Below, in pieces: positions 8,178 through 17,969 of a stretch of 64,000 bases of DNA. The stretch covers positions 1,798,001-1,862,000 of the forward strand of contig NC_016604.1 in assembly GCF_000230895.2 (NCBI RefSeq), in the 5' to 3' direction. Each line of letters begins with the position of its first letter. Within the stretch, counting starts at the first letter, position 1. The translations under genes were made by a program, and so were the position numbers. The notes below the pieces were generated by a model. The model was not told the DNA's origin. It saw only the letters and a program-made list of their open reading frames with translations, and made no database searches. The stretch comes from Mycolicibacterium rhodesiae NBB3 (lineage in GTDB: Bacteria; Actinomycetota; Actinomycetes; Mycobacteriales; Mycobacteriaceae).

Positions 8178-10720
8178 GGAGGTGCGCCGGGCGCGACGGG
8201 CACTGGTGGCGGTCCGGGCGCGGGCGCTCCGGGCACCGGCGCCCCAGGCACCGGGGCCCCGGGGACAGGAGCACCAGGCGCCGGTGGCGGACCTGCGGGC
8301 ACGGTCGTCGGCGGGCCCCACGGAATGGTGATCCCAGGCGCCAACTCGATGGTCGGCTGAATCACGGTTCCCGGCTCAGGGGTTGGCGGGCCCGGCGGCG
8401 GCGTCGACGGAGGTGGCGGCGCCTGCGGCACACCCGCGTACCCGCCGATCTCCTCGGGCTTCGGGAAGGACTCGTTCTCGGTGTCCTCCAGCGCGCCGTC
8501 CATCGTCGACTTCCAGATGTCCGACGGCAGGCCCGACCCGTAGACCGGTGAGCCGTAACTGTTCTCCAGCGGCTTGGTGCCCTCGGTGGTGCCGACCCAC
8601 ACCGCGGTGGACAGCGACGGCGTGAAGCCGACCATCCAGGCGTCCCGGTTGGCCCCGGTGTCACCGAGCTGGTTCGTCCCGGTCTTGGCGCCCGAGGGAC
8701 GCCCGCCCGCCAGCGCGTGGCCGTTGGAGTACGCGGCGATGGGCTGCATGGCGGCGATGACGTTGTCGGCGACCTTCTTGTCGATGCGCTGCTCGCCCTC
8801 GTTGTCCTGCTGCGACGCGTCGAACAGCACCTCGCCTGATGCGTTGACGACCTTCTGCACGAAGTGCGGCTTGTGGTACACACCCGACGCCGCGATCGTC
8901 GCGTACGCAGACGCCATGTCGAGCACGCGACTCTGGTACTGGCCCAAGACGATTCCGTTGTTGGGCGGCCCGCCCTTGCCGTCCTCGGACAGCGTGTGGT
9001 CCACACCGGGGAAACTTTCGGCGATGCCCGCCTCGTGTGCGGCCTTCGCGACGTCGGCCGGCCCGTTCTCCAGCTTGAGCATGAGCCGGTAGTAGCTGGT
9101 GTTCAGCGACCGCTTCAACGCCTCGGCGATGTTGCAGGTGCCGCAGCCGCCGCCCTCGACGTTGTTGATCGTGATGCCGTTCATCGACACCGGCGAACTG
9201 TCCACCTGCGTGCCCAGACCCATGCCCTGCTGTAGCGCAGCGATGAGCGCGAACACCTTGAACGACGACCCGGTGGGCAACCCCGCCTGCGCGAAGTCGA
9301 ACCCGTTGGCGTCGGTGCCGCCGTAGTACGCCTCGACCCCGCCCGTCTTCGGATTGATCGAGACGATCGCGGTGCGCATGTCTGGGTCTTGTCCGTCGAG
9401 GTACTCAGCCGCGGCTTGCTCGGCGGCCTGCTGCGCCTTGGGATTGATGGTCGTGGTGATCTGCAGACCCTCGGTGTTCAGTGTCCGCTCGTCGATGTCG
9501 AAGAGTTCGAGCAGTTCCTTCTGCACCTGGCGCTCGATCAGCCCGTTGGGGCCGGTGGTCTGGTTGGCCGCGCGAGCCTGGTCCGGCGGGACGGTCGGCG
9601 GAAACACCTGCGCCGCACGTTCTTCCTGCGACAGTGCACCGATCTCCACCATGCCGTCGAGCACCCAGTTCCAGCGCACCAGCGCGCCGTCGGGGTTGAC
9701 GGCGGGATCAAGTCCCGACGGCTGCTGAATCAGCGCCGCCAGTAGCGCACCCTCGGCGACGTTGAGCTGTTCGACGGGTTTGTCGAAGTACGCCTTCGAC
9801 GCTGCCGCGATGCCGTAGGAGCCGCGCCCGAAATAGATGATGTTCAGATACGACTGCAGCACCTGATCCTTGGACCACTCGCCGGACATCTTCGTGGAGA
9901 TGACCACTTCCTTGGCCTTGCGGATCAGCCCGCCGACACCCGACCGCTCGTCGCCGACCAACGCGTTCTTGACGTACTGCTGGGTGATCGTGGAACCACC
10001 CTGCAGGTCACCGCCGAACAGGTTGTTCTTCATGGCTCTGATGAAGCCCGTGAACGAGAACCCGGGGTTGGAGTAGAAGTCGCGATCTTCGGCCGCCATC
10101 ACCGCATTGCGCACCTGAACCGGTATCTGGTCGATGTTGACGTCGACGCGGTTACCTTCCGGCGGAACGATTTTGGCGAGCTCGCTGCCGTCGCTGGCCA
10201 GGATCGTCGACACCTGGTTGGTGCGAATGTCGCCGGGCTTCGGCACGTCGACGATCATGTACGCCATCGCGAAGGTGATGATCGGCAACAGGATCATCGC
10301 GACCACCGCTATGAGCGAACCGCGGCGCACCCACTTCCAGTTGATCTGCGGACGCGTACCGGGCTGCCCGCTCGGGCGCTCCGGTGGTCCGCCACCGCCT
10401 GGCGGACGCCGCGGCGGCAGCGGCGGGGGCGGCTGCTTGGGTGCGGGTGTGCCGTCGAGCGCGGCCTTCACCGCGTCGATGGGATCGCGCCACTGGGGCG
10501 GGGCGACGTCGCGCACCGGCGGGAGGATGGTCGTGTGCCGGTCGTCCGGCGGCATGCTGCGGGTGCGCGGCGCCGCGGGGGCATCCGCCTGCGGGCGGTG
10601 ACGTCCGGCAGGCACGTTCCCAGCGTCGGGTTGCTTGGGTCCGGGAGCGCTCACACCATCAGCCACCCGCCCCGAACGGGGGTCGTTGGCTGACCGGTCG
10701 TGGCGCCCTTCGCTATTCAC
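8174..10720 (-). CDS. ponA1: Bifunctional penicillin-binding protein PonA1 (class A PBP)
   Basis: Synthesises and cross-links peptidoglycan. From the GTG at 10720 the product has 848 residues: a Pro/Arg-rich cytoplasmic tail (about 1-130), one membrane anchor (about 133-155), a GT51 glycosyltransferase domain (AEDRDFYSNPGFS; GGSTITQQYVKN), and a transpeptidase domain with SSFK, SLN and KTGTN motifs. A Pro-rich C-terminal tail of over 100 residues ends in repeated PGAPV units. The start overlaps the end of the DUF5318 gene by 8 bp; downstream GTG/ATG starts in the tail are possible. Lies in a DUF5318-ponA1-GT87-SGNH operon. Confidence 0.95.
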   Translation of the reverse strand: MNSEGRHDRSANDPRSGRVADGVSAPGPKQPDAGNVPAGRHRPQADAPAAPRTRSMPPDDRHTTILPPVRDVAPPQWRDPIDAVKAALDGTPAPKQPPPPLPPRRPPGGGGPPERPSGQPGTRPQINWKWVRRGSLIAVVAMILLPIITFAMAYMIVDVPKPGDIRTNQVSTILASDGSELAKIVPPEGNRVDVNIDQIPVQVRNAVMAAEDRDFYSNPGFSFTGFIRAMKNNLFGGDLQGGSTITQQYVKNALVGDERSGVGGLIRKAKEVVISTKMSGEWSKDQVLQSYLNIIYFGRGSYGIAAASKAYFDKPVEQLNVAEGALLAALIQQPSGLDPAVNPDGALVRWNWVLDGMVEIGALSQEERAAQVFPPTVPPDQARAANQTTGPNGLIERQVQKELLELFDIDERTLNTEGLQITTTINPKAQQAAEQAAAEYLDGQDPDMRTAIVSINPKTGGVEAYYGGTDANGFDFAQAGLPTGSSFKVFALIAALQQGMGLGTQVDSSPVSMNGITINNVEGGGCGTCNIAEALKRSLNTSYYRLMLKLENGPADVAKAAHEAGIAESFPGVDHTLSEDGKGGPPNNGIVLGQYQSRVLDMASAYATIAASGVYHKPHFVQKVVNASGEVLFDASQQDNEGEQRIDKKVADNVIAAMQPIAAYSNGHALAGGRPSGAKTGTNQLGDTGANRDAWMVGFTPSLSTAVWVGTTEGTKPLENSYGSPVYGSGLPSDIWKSTMDGALEDTENESFPKPEEIGGYAGVPQAPPPPSTPPPGPPTPEPGTVIQPTIELAPGITIPWGPPTTVPAGPPPAPGAPVPGAPVPGAPVPGAPAPGPPPVPVAPGAPP

Positions 10721-11147
10721 TGGCCGTGCGCGCACGACTGCGCGCCGTCTGGGTCCGCCTCGGTGTGCGCGATCCCTTCGGTGGCGGGATGGCGCCGAGC
10801 ACGTACGACTTGACCAGGTGATTCCAACTGCAGGTGCGGCATACCTCCACCACATGTACGGAGAATTCGTCGTAGCGGGTTGCCAGCAGAACCAACTCCT
10901 CGGCAGTGCGCGCCGATCCGGATACGGCGCCCAGGTGGTCGCCGAACACCCAGGACACCAGGGTGAGCTGCTCCTTGCGGCAGATCGGGCACGTCACCGA
11001 ACTGGGCTTCCCGTGGAACTTCGCGGCTCGCAGCAGATAGGGATTGGCGTCGCAGACCTCTGAGACGCCGGTGCGTCCCGAGTAGACCTCTGCCAGCAGG
11101 GACCGTCGCCGAAGCGCGTAGTCCACCACCTGTCGCTGCAATCGCAC
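10713..11147 (-). CDS. DUF5318 zinc-ribbon-like protein (Rv0049 homologue)
   Basis: A 144-residue conserved mycobacterial protein of unknown function. It opens RLQRQVVDYALRRR and carries two Cys pairs, CPIC and CRTC, about 40 residues apart, which suggests a zinc ribbon. The tail is basic. The GTG at 11147 is chosen from similarity to Rv0049; the frame is open further upstream but there it is antisense to the divergent DUF1707 gene. First gene of the ponA1 operon, so a function linked to cell-wall growth is an inference from context only. Confidence 0.85.
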   Translation of the reverse strand: MRLQRQVVDYALRRRSLLAEVYSGRTGVSEVCDANPYLLRAAKFHGKPSSVTCPICRKEQLTLVSWVFGDHLGAVSGSARTAEELVLLATRYDEFSVHVVEVCRTCSWNHLVKSYVLGAIPPPKGSRTPRRTQTARSRARTASE

Positions 11148-11250
11148 GGAGACCAGAGTACGTCGGCCGCTGGAGCACGGAGGCGCGACGGCCCGACGTG
11201 GTCGCGGGTGTACCCGGTGACCTGGACGGCTGACATTTACGATCATCGTC

Positions 11251-12117
11251 GTGGCGAACCGGCAGACAGCAGCAACGCGGGCCAAGGACAGCGACCGCAA
11301 CGACACCTGCCAGATCCTCGACAGCGCGCTCGCGGACGGGCAGTTGTCGATGGAGGAGCACCGCACGCGGGTCGCATTGGCCACCCAGTCGGAGACGCTC
11401 GGCGATCTGCAATCGCTGGTCTCCGACCTGCAGACGGCCAACGCTCCGGTCCAGTTGCCCGACCTCAAGCGGCGGCCCAAGATGCCGGCGGGCGGTACAG
11501 GCGGCGGCTGGGGCATCCGGTTGGCCATCGCCGGCGTGCTGGTGCTGCTCGGCATCGGGATCGGCTGGGGCCTGTACGGCAACACCACCTCGCCGCTGAG
11601 CTTCACGTCGGACCCGGGCGCCAAATCCGACGGCATCCCCGGTACGGTCCTGACCCCGCCGAAGCAGCTGCAATCGCTCGGCGGCCTCAACGGCCTGCTC
11701 GAGCAGATGCGCCAGCGTTTCGGCGACACCATGGGATACGACATGGTGATCTATCCCGAGTACGCGGTGCTGTATCGCCCAGACCCCAGCGATGAGCGAC
11801 GGAAGTTGAGCTACACCTACCGCGGCGGGTTCGACGATCCGTCGTCGTCGGCCAAGGACGAGGACGACGTCCTCGTCGACCTGGGTGCCTTCGACGTGCC
11901 CGCCGCGGTCGGCATCCTGAGAGGCGTCGCCGAGACCGTCGGCCTCAATCCGGCCGACGTGAAGAAGGAAAACACCTATCTGACGATCGACCCGGCCAAG
12001 GATCCGACCGCGCCTGGCGCGCTCACTCTGCGCGCGAACGTCTCCAGCGACTTCGGCAGCGGCTCGGTCACCTTCGCGGGCGACGGGACGATCAAGCGCA
12101 TCGACGACGTCACCTGA
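11251..12117 (+). CDS. DUF1707 (SHOCT-like) membrane-anchored protein (Rv0048c homologue)
   Basis: A 288-residue protein with an N-terminal DUF1707 domain (about 10-60: AKDSDRNDTCQILDSALADG and MEEHRTRV), a single membrane helix (about 88-108) and an extracytoplasmic domain of about 175 residues. DUF1707 is common in actinobacterial membrane proteins and its role is not established. GTG start at 11251; divergent from the DUF5318-ponA1 operon with about 100 bp between them. Upstream of, but probably not in, the padR-ino1 unit, which has its own promoter candidate. Confidence 0.82.
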   Translation: MANRQTAATRAKDSDRNDTCQILDSALADGQLSMEEHRTRVALATQSETLGDLQSLVSDLQTANAPVQLPDLKRRPKMPAGGTGGGWGIRLAIAGVLVLLGIGIGWGLYGNTTSPLSFTSDPGAKSDGIPGTVLTPPKQLQSLGGLNGLLEQMRQRFGDTMGYDMVIYPEYAVLYRPDPSDERRKLSYTYRGGFDDPSSSAKDEDDVLVDLGAFDVPAAVGILRGVAETVGLNPADVKKENTYLTIDPAKDPTAPGALTLRANVSSDFGSGSVTFAGDGTIKRIDDVT

Positions 12118-12165
12118 CACCTCGTTCTGGGGCCGGGGAAGAAGTCGGGGCCTCGTAACCCGTCG

Positions 12166-12195
12166 TTGGCGGTGAATATATCGGCGCGATACTAT
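12166..12195 (+). promoter_or_regulatory. Candidate sigma-A promoter for padR-ino1
   Basis: TTGGCG (12166-12171), an 18-bp spacer and TACTAT (12190-12195) match the mycobacterial -35/-10 pattern. It lies about 60 bp ahead of the PadR start. Inferred from sequence only. Confidence 0.45.
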
Positions 12196-12255
12196 TGCCG
12201 GAGGTGTCGGAACGCCGTAACGGCCAAGCAGTGTCCTAGCAAGGAGGTGATTCGA

Positions 12256-12801
12256 TTGTTGGAGCTCGCCATCCTGGGCCTTCTGCTCGAATCCCCCATG
12301 CACGGCTACGAGCTGCGTAAACGACTGACCGGCCTGCTGGGTGCCTTCCGGGCGTTCTCGTACGGCTCGCTGTATCCGGCGCTGCGGCGCATGCAGGTCG
12401 ATGGCCTGATCGTCGAGGACGCCGCACCGGAGGGAGTCCCGAAGATGCGTCGCGCGCGCCGGGTCTACCGGCTCAGCGACGCCGGCATTCAGCGCTTCAC
12501 CGAACTGGTCGCCGACACCGGGCCCCAGAATTTCTCCGATGACGGATTCGGCGTTCACCTCGCCTTCTTCAACCGCACGCCGGCCGAGGCGCGGATGCGG
12601 ATCTTGGAGGGGCGCCGTCGTCAGGTGGAGGAACGTCGCGAAGGTCTGCGCGAAGCAGTGGCGCGGGCCAGCAGCTCGATCGACCGCTATACCCGGCAGC
12701 TTCATCAGCTCGGGTTGGAGTCCAGCGAGCGTGAAGTGAAATGGCTCAACGAACTGATTGCGGCGGAACGGACCGCGCAGCAACGGGCTGAACAGCCGTA
12801 A
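12256..12801 (+). CDS. PadR-family transcriptional regulator (Rv0047c homologue)
   Basis: A 181-residue regulator: N-terminal winged helix (LELAILGLLLESPMHGYELR, with the wing near MRRARRVYRLSDAG) followed by a helical PadR C-terminal dimerisation region with a coiled-coil-like stretch. The TTG at 12256 is chosen because AAGGAGGTG lies 7-8 bases upstream and the product then aligns with Rv0047c; the frame is open further upstream but has no family similarity. It is 45 bp ahead of ino1, the same arrangement as in other mycobacteria, so it may regulate ino1 or itself. Confidence 0.93.
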   Translation: MLELAILGLLLESPMHGYELRKRLTGLLGAFRAFSYGSLYPALRRMQVDGLIVEDAAPEGVPKMRRARRVYRLSDAGIQRFTELVADTGPQNFSDDGFGVHLAFFNRTPAEARMRILEGRRRQVEERREGLREAVARASSSIDRYTRQLHQLGLESSEREVKWLNELIAAERTAQQRAEQP

Positions 12802-12846
12802 CTACTACCGGGTTTGTAGGACAGGGAAAGAAGGGAAGAAGCCGTC

Positions 12847-13923
12847 ATGACTTCTAATTCAGACGTGCGCGTCGCGATCGTCGGCGTTGGCAACTGCGCG
12901 TCATCGCTGGTACAGGGCGTGCAGTACTACAAGGACGCCGACGAGAACGCCACCGTTCCCGGTCTGATGCATGTGCGACTCGGGCCCTATCACGTGCGCG
13001 ACGTGAAGTTCGTCGCCGCGTTCGACGTGGATGCCAAGAAGGTCGGCTTCGACCTCTCCGAGGCGATCTTCGCGTCGGAGAACAACACCATCAAGATCGC
13101 CGACGTGCCGCCGACCAACGTCACCGTGCAGCGCGGCCCCACGCTCGACGGCATCGGCAAGTACTACGCCGAGACCATCGAGATCTCCGACACCGAGCCC
13201 GCCGATGTCGTCAAGGCGCTCAAGGACGCCAACGTCGACGTGCTGGTGTCCTACCTGCCCGTCGGCTCGGAAGAGGCCGACAAGTTCTACGCGCAGTGCG
13301 CGATCGACGCGGGCGTGGCGTTCGTCAACGCGCTTCCGGTGTTCATCGCCTCCGACCCGGTGTGGGCGAAGAAGTTCACCGACGCAAGCGTGCCGATCGT
13401 CGGCGACGACATCAAGAGCCAGGTCGGCGCGACTATCACCCACCGCGTGATGGCCAAGCTGTTCGAGGACCGCGGCGTGCAGCTCGACCGCACGATGCAG
13501 CTCAACGTCGGCGGCAACATGGACTTCCTCAACATGCTGGAGCGTTCGCGGTTGGAGTCCAAGAAGATCTCCAAGACCCAGGCCGTCACGTCCAACCTGC
13601 AGCGCGAGTTCAACACCAAGGACGTCCACATCGGCCCGTCGGACCATGTCGGCTGGCTCGACGACCGCAAGTGGGCGTATGTGCGGCTCGAGGGTCGCGC
13701 GTTCGGTGACGTGCCGCTGAATCTTGAGTACAAGCTCGAGGTGTGGGACTCGCCGAACTCGGCAGGCGTCATCATCGACGCGGTGCGTGCGGCGAAGATC
13801 GCCAAGGACCGTGGCATCGGCGGCCCCGTCGAGGCGGCCTCGGCCTACCTGATGAAGAGCCCCCCCAAGCAGCTGCCCGACGACGTCGCGCGCGCCCAGC
13901 TCGAAGATTTCATCGAGGGCTGA
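12847..13923 (+). CDS. ino1: Inositol-3-phosphate synthase
   Basis: Converts glucose 6-phosphate to inositol 3-phosphate, the first step toward phosphatidylinositol, lipoarabinomannan and mycothiol. The 358-residue product has the NAD-binding glycine-rich loop VGVGNCASS near the N-terminus, [11 protein letters not shown], and the conserved [30 protein letters not shown] lysine-containing active-site segment. ATG start with AAGGGAAGAAG upstream. Follows padR and ends in a strong intrinsic terminator, so the two genes likely form one transcription unit. Length matches mycobacterial Ino1. Confidence 0.97.
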   Translation: MTSNSDVRVAIVGVGNCASSLVQGVQYYKDADENATVPGLMHVRLGPYHVRDVKFVAAFDVDAKKVGFDLSEAIFASENNTIKIADVPPTNVTVQRGPTLDGIGKYYAETIEISDTEPADVVKALKDANVDVLVSYLPVGSEEADKFYAQCAIDAGVAFVNALPVFIASDPVWAKKFTDASVPIVGDDIKSQVGATITHRVMAKLFEDRGVQLDRTMQLNVGGNMDFLNMLERSRLESKKISKTQAVTSNLQREFNTKDVHIGPSDHVGWLDDRKWAYVRLEGRAFGDVPLNLEYKLEVWDSPNSAGVIIDAVRAAKIAKDRGIGGPVEAASAYLMKSPPKQLPDDVARAQLEDFIEG

Positions 13924-13937
13924 TCCTCGACCGAAAG

Positions 13938-13983
13938 CGGACAGATCGCGGTTAACAGACCACGCGCGATCTGTCCGTTTTTT
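13938..13983 (+). terminator. Canonical intrinsic terminator after ino1
   Basis: A perfect 13-bp stem (CGGACAGATCGCG / CGCGATCTGTCCG) with a 14-nt loop is followed directly by six T residues, 15 bp after the ino1 stop. Such textbook terminators with a T-run are uncommon in mycobacteria. Confidence 0.92.
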
Positions 13984-14003
13984 CGTGTATGTAGGGTGCC
14001 CTA

Positions 14004-14906
14004 ATGACCGACATCAGCGCTGATGACGAGCTCGCCTCACTGTCCGAATTCACCTTCCTGAAGGAGAACGCTGCGCAGGCGGGTGCGACGGGTCCGCTGC
14101 CGGCCGTCGAGCGCATCCACTCCGCCGCCGTCAGCGCGCTGAAGTTCGGCGACGCCTCGCCGCGGGTGGTGTTCCTGCACGGCGGTGGGCAGAACGCGCA
14201 CACGTGGGACACCGTGATCATCGGACTCGGCGAGCCCGCGCTGTCGATCGACCTGCCCGGACACGGCCGCTCGGCATGGCGCGAGGACGGCGACTACGGT
14301 CCCAAGCTCAACGCGACCGCGATCGAGCCGGTCGTGCGTGCGTTCGCGCCGGACGCCGACCTCGTCGTCGGAATGTCGCTGGGCGGGCTCACGGCCCTCC
14401 GGTTGGCGGTGACGGCGCCCGAACTCGTGCGCAAGCTGGTCCTCGTCGACGTCACGCCGTCGGCGCCCGAACGGCACACCGAGATGACCGAGGAGCAGAA
14501 GGGCACCGTCGCGCTGGTCCAGGGCGAGAAGTCGTTCCCGACCTTCGAAGCCATGCTCGAGATCACCGTCGCGGCCGCACCGCATCGCGATCGGGAATCG
14601 TTGCGGCACGGGGTTTTCCACAACGCCAAACGCCTCGACGACGGCACTTGGACGTGGCGCTACGACTCGTTCCGCAAGGGCGAGGGGTTCGACGGGCTGT
14701 GGGACGACGTCCCCAAACTCGAGACGCCGACGACGTTGGTGCGCGGCGCGAACTCGTTCTTCGTCAACGACGACGACGCCGCCGAATTCGCCCGTATCGC
14801 ACCGGGATTCCAGACGGTGCACATGGTCACCGACTCCGGGCATTCCGTGCAGAGCGACCAACCCCGCAAGCTCATCGAAATCCTGCGCGGCGTGCTCGAC
14901 GCCTAG
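14004..14906 (+). CDS. Alpha/beta hydrolase (Rv0045c-type esterase)
   Basis: A 300-residue serine hydrolase. Visible elements are the oxyanion-hole segment FLHGGGQNAHTW, nucleophile elbow GMSLGG (Ser near residue 128), a lid region and the catalytic His in SGHSVQSDQP. The family member Rv0045c hydrolyses short-chain esters; natural substrate unknown. ATG start at 14004, just after the ino1 terminator, so it must have its own promoter in the short gap. No signal peptide is seen, so it is probably cytoplasmic. Confidence 0.9.
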   Translation: MTDISADDELASLSEFTFLKENAAQAGATGPLPAVERIHSAAVSALKFGDASPRVVFLHGGGQNAHTWDTVIIGLGEPALSIDLPGHGRSAWREDGDYGPKLNATAIEPVVRAFAPDADLVVGMSLGGLTALRLAVTAPELVRKLVLVDVTPSAPERHTEMTEEQKGTVALVQGEKSFPTFEAMLEITVAAAPHRDRESLRHGVFHNAKRLDDGTWTWRYDSFRKGEGFDGLWDDVPKLETPTTLVRGANSFFVNDDDAAEFARIAPGFQTVHMVTDSGHSVQSDQPRKLIEILRGVLDA

Positions 14907-15017
14907 CGCGTTCGCCTTCCGTTCACCTTCTGCTTGCCAACTGCTACACCTGCTGTCGTAGGTTTCGCGCGTCTGGCCACAGCCCCGGCCGGCACCCACA
15001 CAGAAGGAACCGCAGCC

Positions 15018-17099
15018 ATGGCACTTGTGCCTCTCAACCTGCTCGTCACCCACAACGGCAAGTCCACGCGCCAGCACATCACCTGCGTCTACAAATGCGG
15101 TGACGCCTGCTCCAAACCCGTCCGCAACACCAGCGACAACGAGTACTTCGGAGACGTCGTCAAAGCGGTGTCGCGACGCTCGATGCTGCAGGCGGGTGGA
15201 GTCGCGGTGTTGGCCGTCGGCGCCGGTTCGGTGTTGGCCGCCTGCGGAACCGGTGAGCAGCCCGCCGCGAGTCCGTCGTCGTCGGCGCCGCCGGCCCAGA
15301 CTCCCCCCGGCATGAGATTCAGCTCTGTCGCGCCCAACAGCGAGGACGTCGTCGTCGTCGCCGACGGTTACGAACAAGGGGTCGTGATCAGCTGGGGCGA
15401 CCCGGTGCTGCCGAACGCTCCGAAGTTCGACGTCAACGCCCAGACGGGTGCCGCCCAGCGCGGACAGTTCGGCTTCAACAACGACTTCGCCGGCCTGCTG
15501 CCCATCCCGTCTGATTTGGCTGGACAGCAGAACCACTTCCTGTTGGTGACGAACTTCGAGTACGTCACTCCGCAGTTCATGTTCCCCGGCTTCAACGCCG
15601 ACGCCCCGACTCGCGAACAGTTCGACGTCGAGATCGCCGCGATCGGCATGGGCGTCGTCGAGGTCGAACGCACGCCGGCCGGACTCAAGCCCGTGATGGG
15701 GCGCTACAACCGGCGCGTCACCGCCGACACCCCGATGACGCTGACGGGCCCCGCCGCGGGAACCGACTTCGTGAAAACCGCTGCCGATCCGACGGGCCGC
15801 ACGGTAGCGGGGACCTTCGCCAACTGCTCTGGCGGCGTGACTCCCTGGGGCACAATGCTTTCCGGCGAGGAAAACTTTCACGAATACTTCGGCGCAGCCG
15901 AGGGCTCACCGCCACCGGCGCCTGTTGATGCCGACCGCCAGGACCGCTACGGCATCGCGCTGGAGCCGTCGTCACTGCTGTGGGAGACCTTCGATCCCCG
16001 GTTCGACCTCGCGAAGAGCCCCAACGAGCCCAATCGGTTCGGCTACGTCGTCGAGCTCAACCCGTGGGATCCGAACTCGATGCCGATCAAGCATTCCGCG
16101 CTGGGACGCCTCAAGCACGAGGGCGCCAACATCTACGTCACCGACGACGGCACCGTCGTGGTCTACACCGGCGACGACGAGCGTTTCGACTACATGTACA
16201 AGTTCATCTCGAGCAAAAAGATGCAGCCGGGTGACGATGCGGCAGCCAGGGCGCACAACATGACCCTGCTCGACGAGGGCACGCTCTACGTCGCCAAGCT
16301 GTCCAGCGACATCCCCGCGGACCAGATCGACGGGTCGGGCAAGCTGCCGTCGAAGGGGTCGTTCGCAGGCACCGGCACCTGGCTGCCGCTGCTGAAGTCC
16401 GGTGCAGGAGGGCAGGCCGAATCGCTTGTCGACGGTGTGACCGCACAGGAGGCGGCGGTGTTCACCCGCCTCGCAGCCGACAAGGCGGGCGCGACCAAGA
16501 TGGACCGCCCCGAGGACTTCGAGGCGAACCCCAAGACCGGCAAGATCTATGTCGCGCTGACCAACAACAACGAGCGCGGCGCGCCGGGAGAGGCCGCGCC
16601 CGACGCGCCCAACCCGCGCAACGACAACAAGAGCGGTCAGATCCTCGAGATCACCGACAACCACGCGGGTACCGACTTCACCTGGGACCTGCTGCTGGTG
16701 TGCGGCGATCCCGCCGCCGCCGACACCTACTACGGCGGATTCGACAAGACCAAGGTCAGCCCGATCTCCTGCCCGGACAACCTGGCGTTCGACAGCCACG
16801 GCAACCTGTGGATCTCGACCGACGGCAACGCGCTGGACTCCAACGACGGATTGTTCGCCGTCGCGCTGGAAGGCCCAAACCGCGGCGAGACCAAGCAGTT
16901 CCTCACCGTGCCGCTCGGCGCCGAGACATGCGGCCCGATCGTCACCGACGATCTGGTGACAGTCTGCGTGCAGCACCCCGGCGAGAACGACGACAACAGC
17001 ATCGACAACCCCCTTTCGCGCTGGCCGGAGGGCGGCAACGGCACCGCGCGGCCGTCGGTGGTCGCGGTGTGGCGGGGCGACGGGAATATCGGGACATGA
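15018..17099 (+). CDS. PhoX-family (DUF839) phosphatase, Tat-exported lipoprotein
   Basis: A 693-residue protein of the PhoX/DUF839 family, calcium/iron-dependent alkaline phosphatases that release phosphate from organic esters outside the cytoplasm. The start is the ATG at 15018, behind AGAAGGAAC. It has a long N-terminal extension (about 50 residues with three Cys) before a twin-arginine signal (SRRSMLQAGG, Arg53-Arg54) that ends in a lipobox-like LAAC (Cys76). The beta-propeller follows, with repeated acidic loops such as GYVVELNPWDP and PEDFEANPKTG. Absence of PhoX from this position in M. tuberculosis is from memory of that gene order. A phosphate-starvation control is expected for the family, but no Pho box was identified. 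Confidence 0.9.
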   Translation: MALVPLNLLVTHNGKSTRQHITCVYKCGDACSKPVRNTSDNEYFGDVVKAVSRRSMLQAGGVAVLAVGAGSVLAACGTGEQPAASPSSSAPPAQTPPGMRFSSVAPNSEDVVVVADGYEQGVVISWGDPVLPNAPKFDVNAQTGAAQRGQFGFNNDFAGLLPIPSDLAGQQNHFLLVTNFEYVTPQFMFPGFNADAPTREQFDVEIAAIGMGVVEVERTPAGLKPVMGRYNRRVTADTPMTLTGPAAGTDFVKTAADPTGRTVAGTFANCSGGVTPWGTMLSGEENFHEYFGAAEGSPPPAPVDADRQDRYGIALEPSSLLWETFDPRFDLAKSPNEPNRFGYVVELNPWDPNSMPIKHSALGRLKHEGANIYVTDDGTVVVYTGDDERFDYMYKFISSKKMQPGDDAAARAHNMTLLDEGTLYVAKLSSDIPADQIDGSGKLPSKGSFAGTGTWLPLLKSGAGGQAESLVDGVTAQEAAVFTRLAADKAGATKMDRPEDFEANPKTGKIYVALTNNNERGAPGEAAPDAPNPRNDNKSGQILEITDNHAGTDFTWDLLLVCGDPAAADTYYGGFDKTKVSPISCPDNLAFDSHGNLWISTDGNALDSNDGLFAVALEGPNRGETKQFLTVPLGAETCGPIVTDDLVTVCVQHPGENDDNSIDNPLSRWPEGGNGTARPSVVAVWRGDGNIGT

Positions 17100-17118
17100 T
17101 CGCGGTTACACCTACACC

Positions 17119-17910
17119 GTGAGCAACCCAATTCGCATCGGCGTCCAACTGCAACCCCAACACGCACCGCACTACGGCCACATCCGCGACGCGGTGAAAC
17201 GGGCTGAAGACATCGGCGTCGACGTCGCCTTCAACTGGGATCACTTCTTCCCGCTCTACGGCGACCCCGACGGTGCGCACTACGAATGCTGGACGATGCT
17301 CGGCGCGTGGGCCGAGCAGACGTCACGCCTGGAGATCGGCGCACTGGTCACCTGCAACTCCTATCGCAACCCTGAGTTGCTCGCCGATATGGCCCGCACC
17401 GTCGACAACATCAGCGACGGCCGGCTGATCCTCGGCATCGGATCCGGCTGGAAGCAGAAGGACTACGACGAATACGGTTACGAGTTCGGCACGGCGGGCA
17501 GCCGTCTCGACGATCTCGGCGAAGCGCTCCCCCGGATCACCTCGAGGCTGGCCAAGCTCAACCCCGCGCCGACCCGCGATATCCCGATACTGATCGGTGG
17601 CGGCGGCGAGAAGAAGACGCTGCGGCTGGTCGCCCAGTACGGCGACATCTGGCACAGCTTCGCCGACAGTTCCGAATACCCGCGCAAGGCCGAGATCCTC
17701 GACGGCCACTGCGCCGAGGTCGGCCGCGACCCCGCGGTCATCGAGCGGTCAGCGGGCGTTTCCGGCGACGACGAGGCGGCGCTTCTCGCCGAGGCCGACG
17801 CGTTGGCGGGGCTCGGAGTGACCCTGCTGACGGTCGGCGTCAACGGCCCGGACTACGATTTGACGCGGGCCGAAGCTCTGTGCCGCTGGCGCGCCCGTCG
17901 CACCGGCTGA
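17119..17910 (+). CDS. LLM-class F420-dependent oxidoreductase (Rv0044c homologue)
   Basis: A 263-residue luciferase-like monooxygenase-fold enzyme. It begins IRIGVQLQPQHA, and has the conserved NISDGRLILGIGSGW segment and the IGGGGEKKTLRLVAQYGD motif typical of actinobacterial LLM proteins that use coenzyme F420. Substrate unknown. GTG start at 17119, 19 bp after the PhoX stop. The next gene is a GntR regulator, as in M. tuberculosis (Rv0043c-Rv0044c). Confidence 0.9.
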   Translation: MSNPIRIGVQLQPQHAPHYGHIRDAVKRAEDIGVDVAFNWDHFFPLYGDPDGAHYECWTMLGAWAEQTSRLEIGALVTCNSYRNPELLADMARTVDNISDGRLILGIGSGWKQKDYDEYGYEFGTAGSRLDDLGEALPRITSRLAKLNPAPTRDIPILIGGGGEKKTLRLVAQYGDIWHSFADSSEYPRKAEILDGHCAEVGRDPAVIERSAGVSGDDEAALLAEADALAGLGVTLLTVGVNGPDYDLTRAEALCRWRARRTG

Positions 17911-17969
17911 TCACTGAAGCGCCGTAACGGCTCCGGGTCGGGTATGTGCCGTGAGAGGCTGGTACAGCC

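Noticed and set aside
10717..12783. 688-codon minus-strand frame opposite the DUF1707 and padR genes
   Set aside because: Overlaps three well-supported genes and has no recognisable domain.
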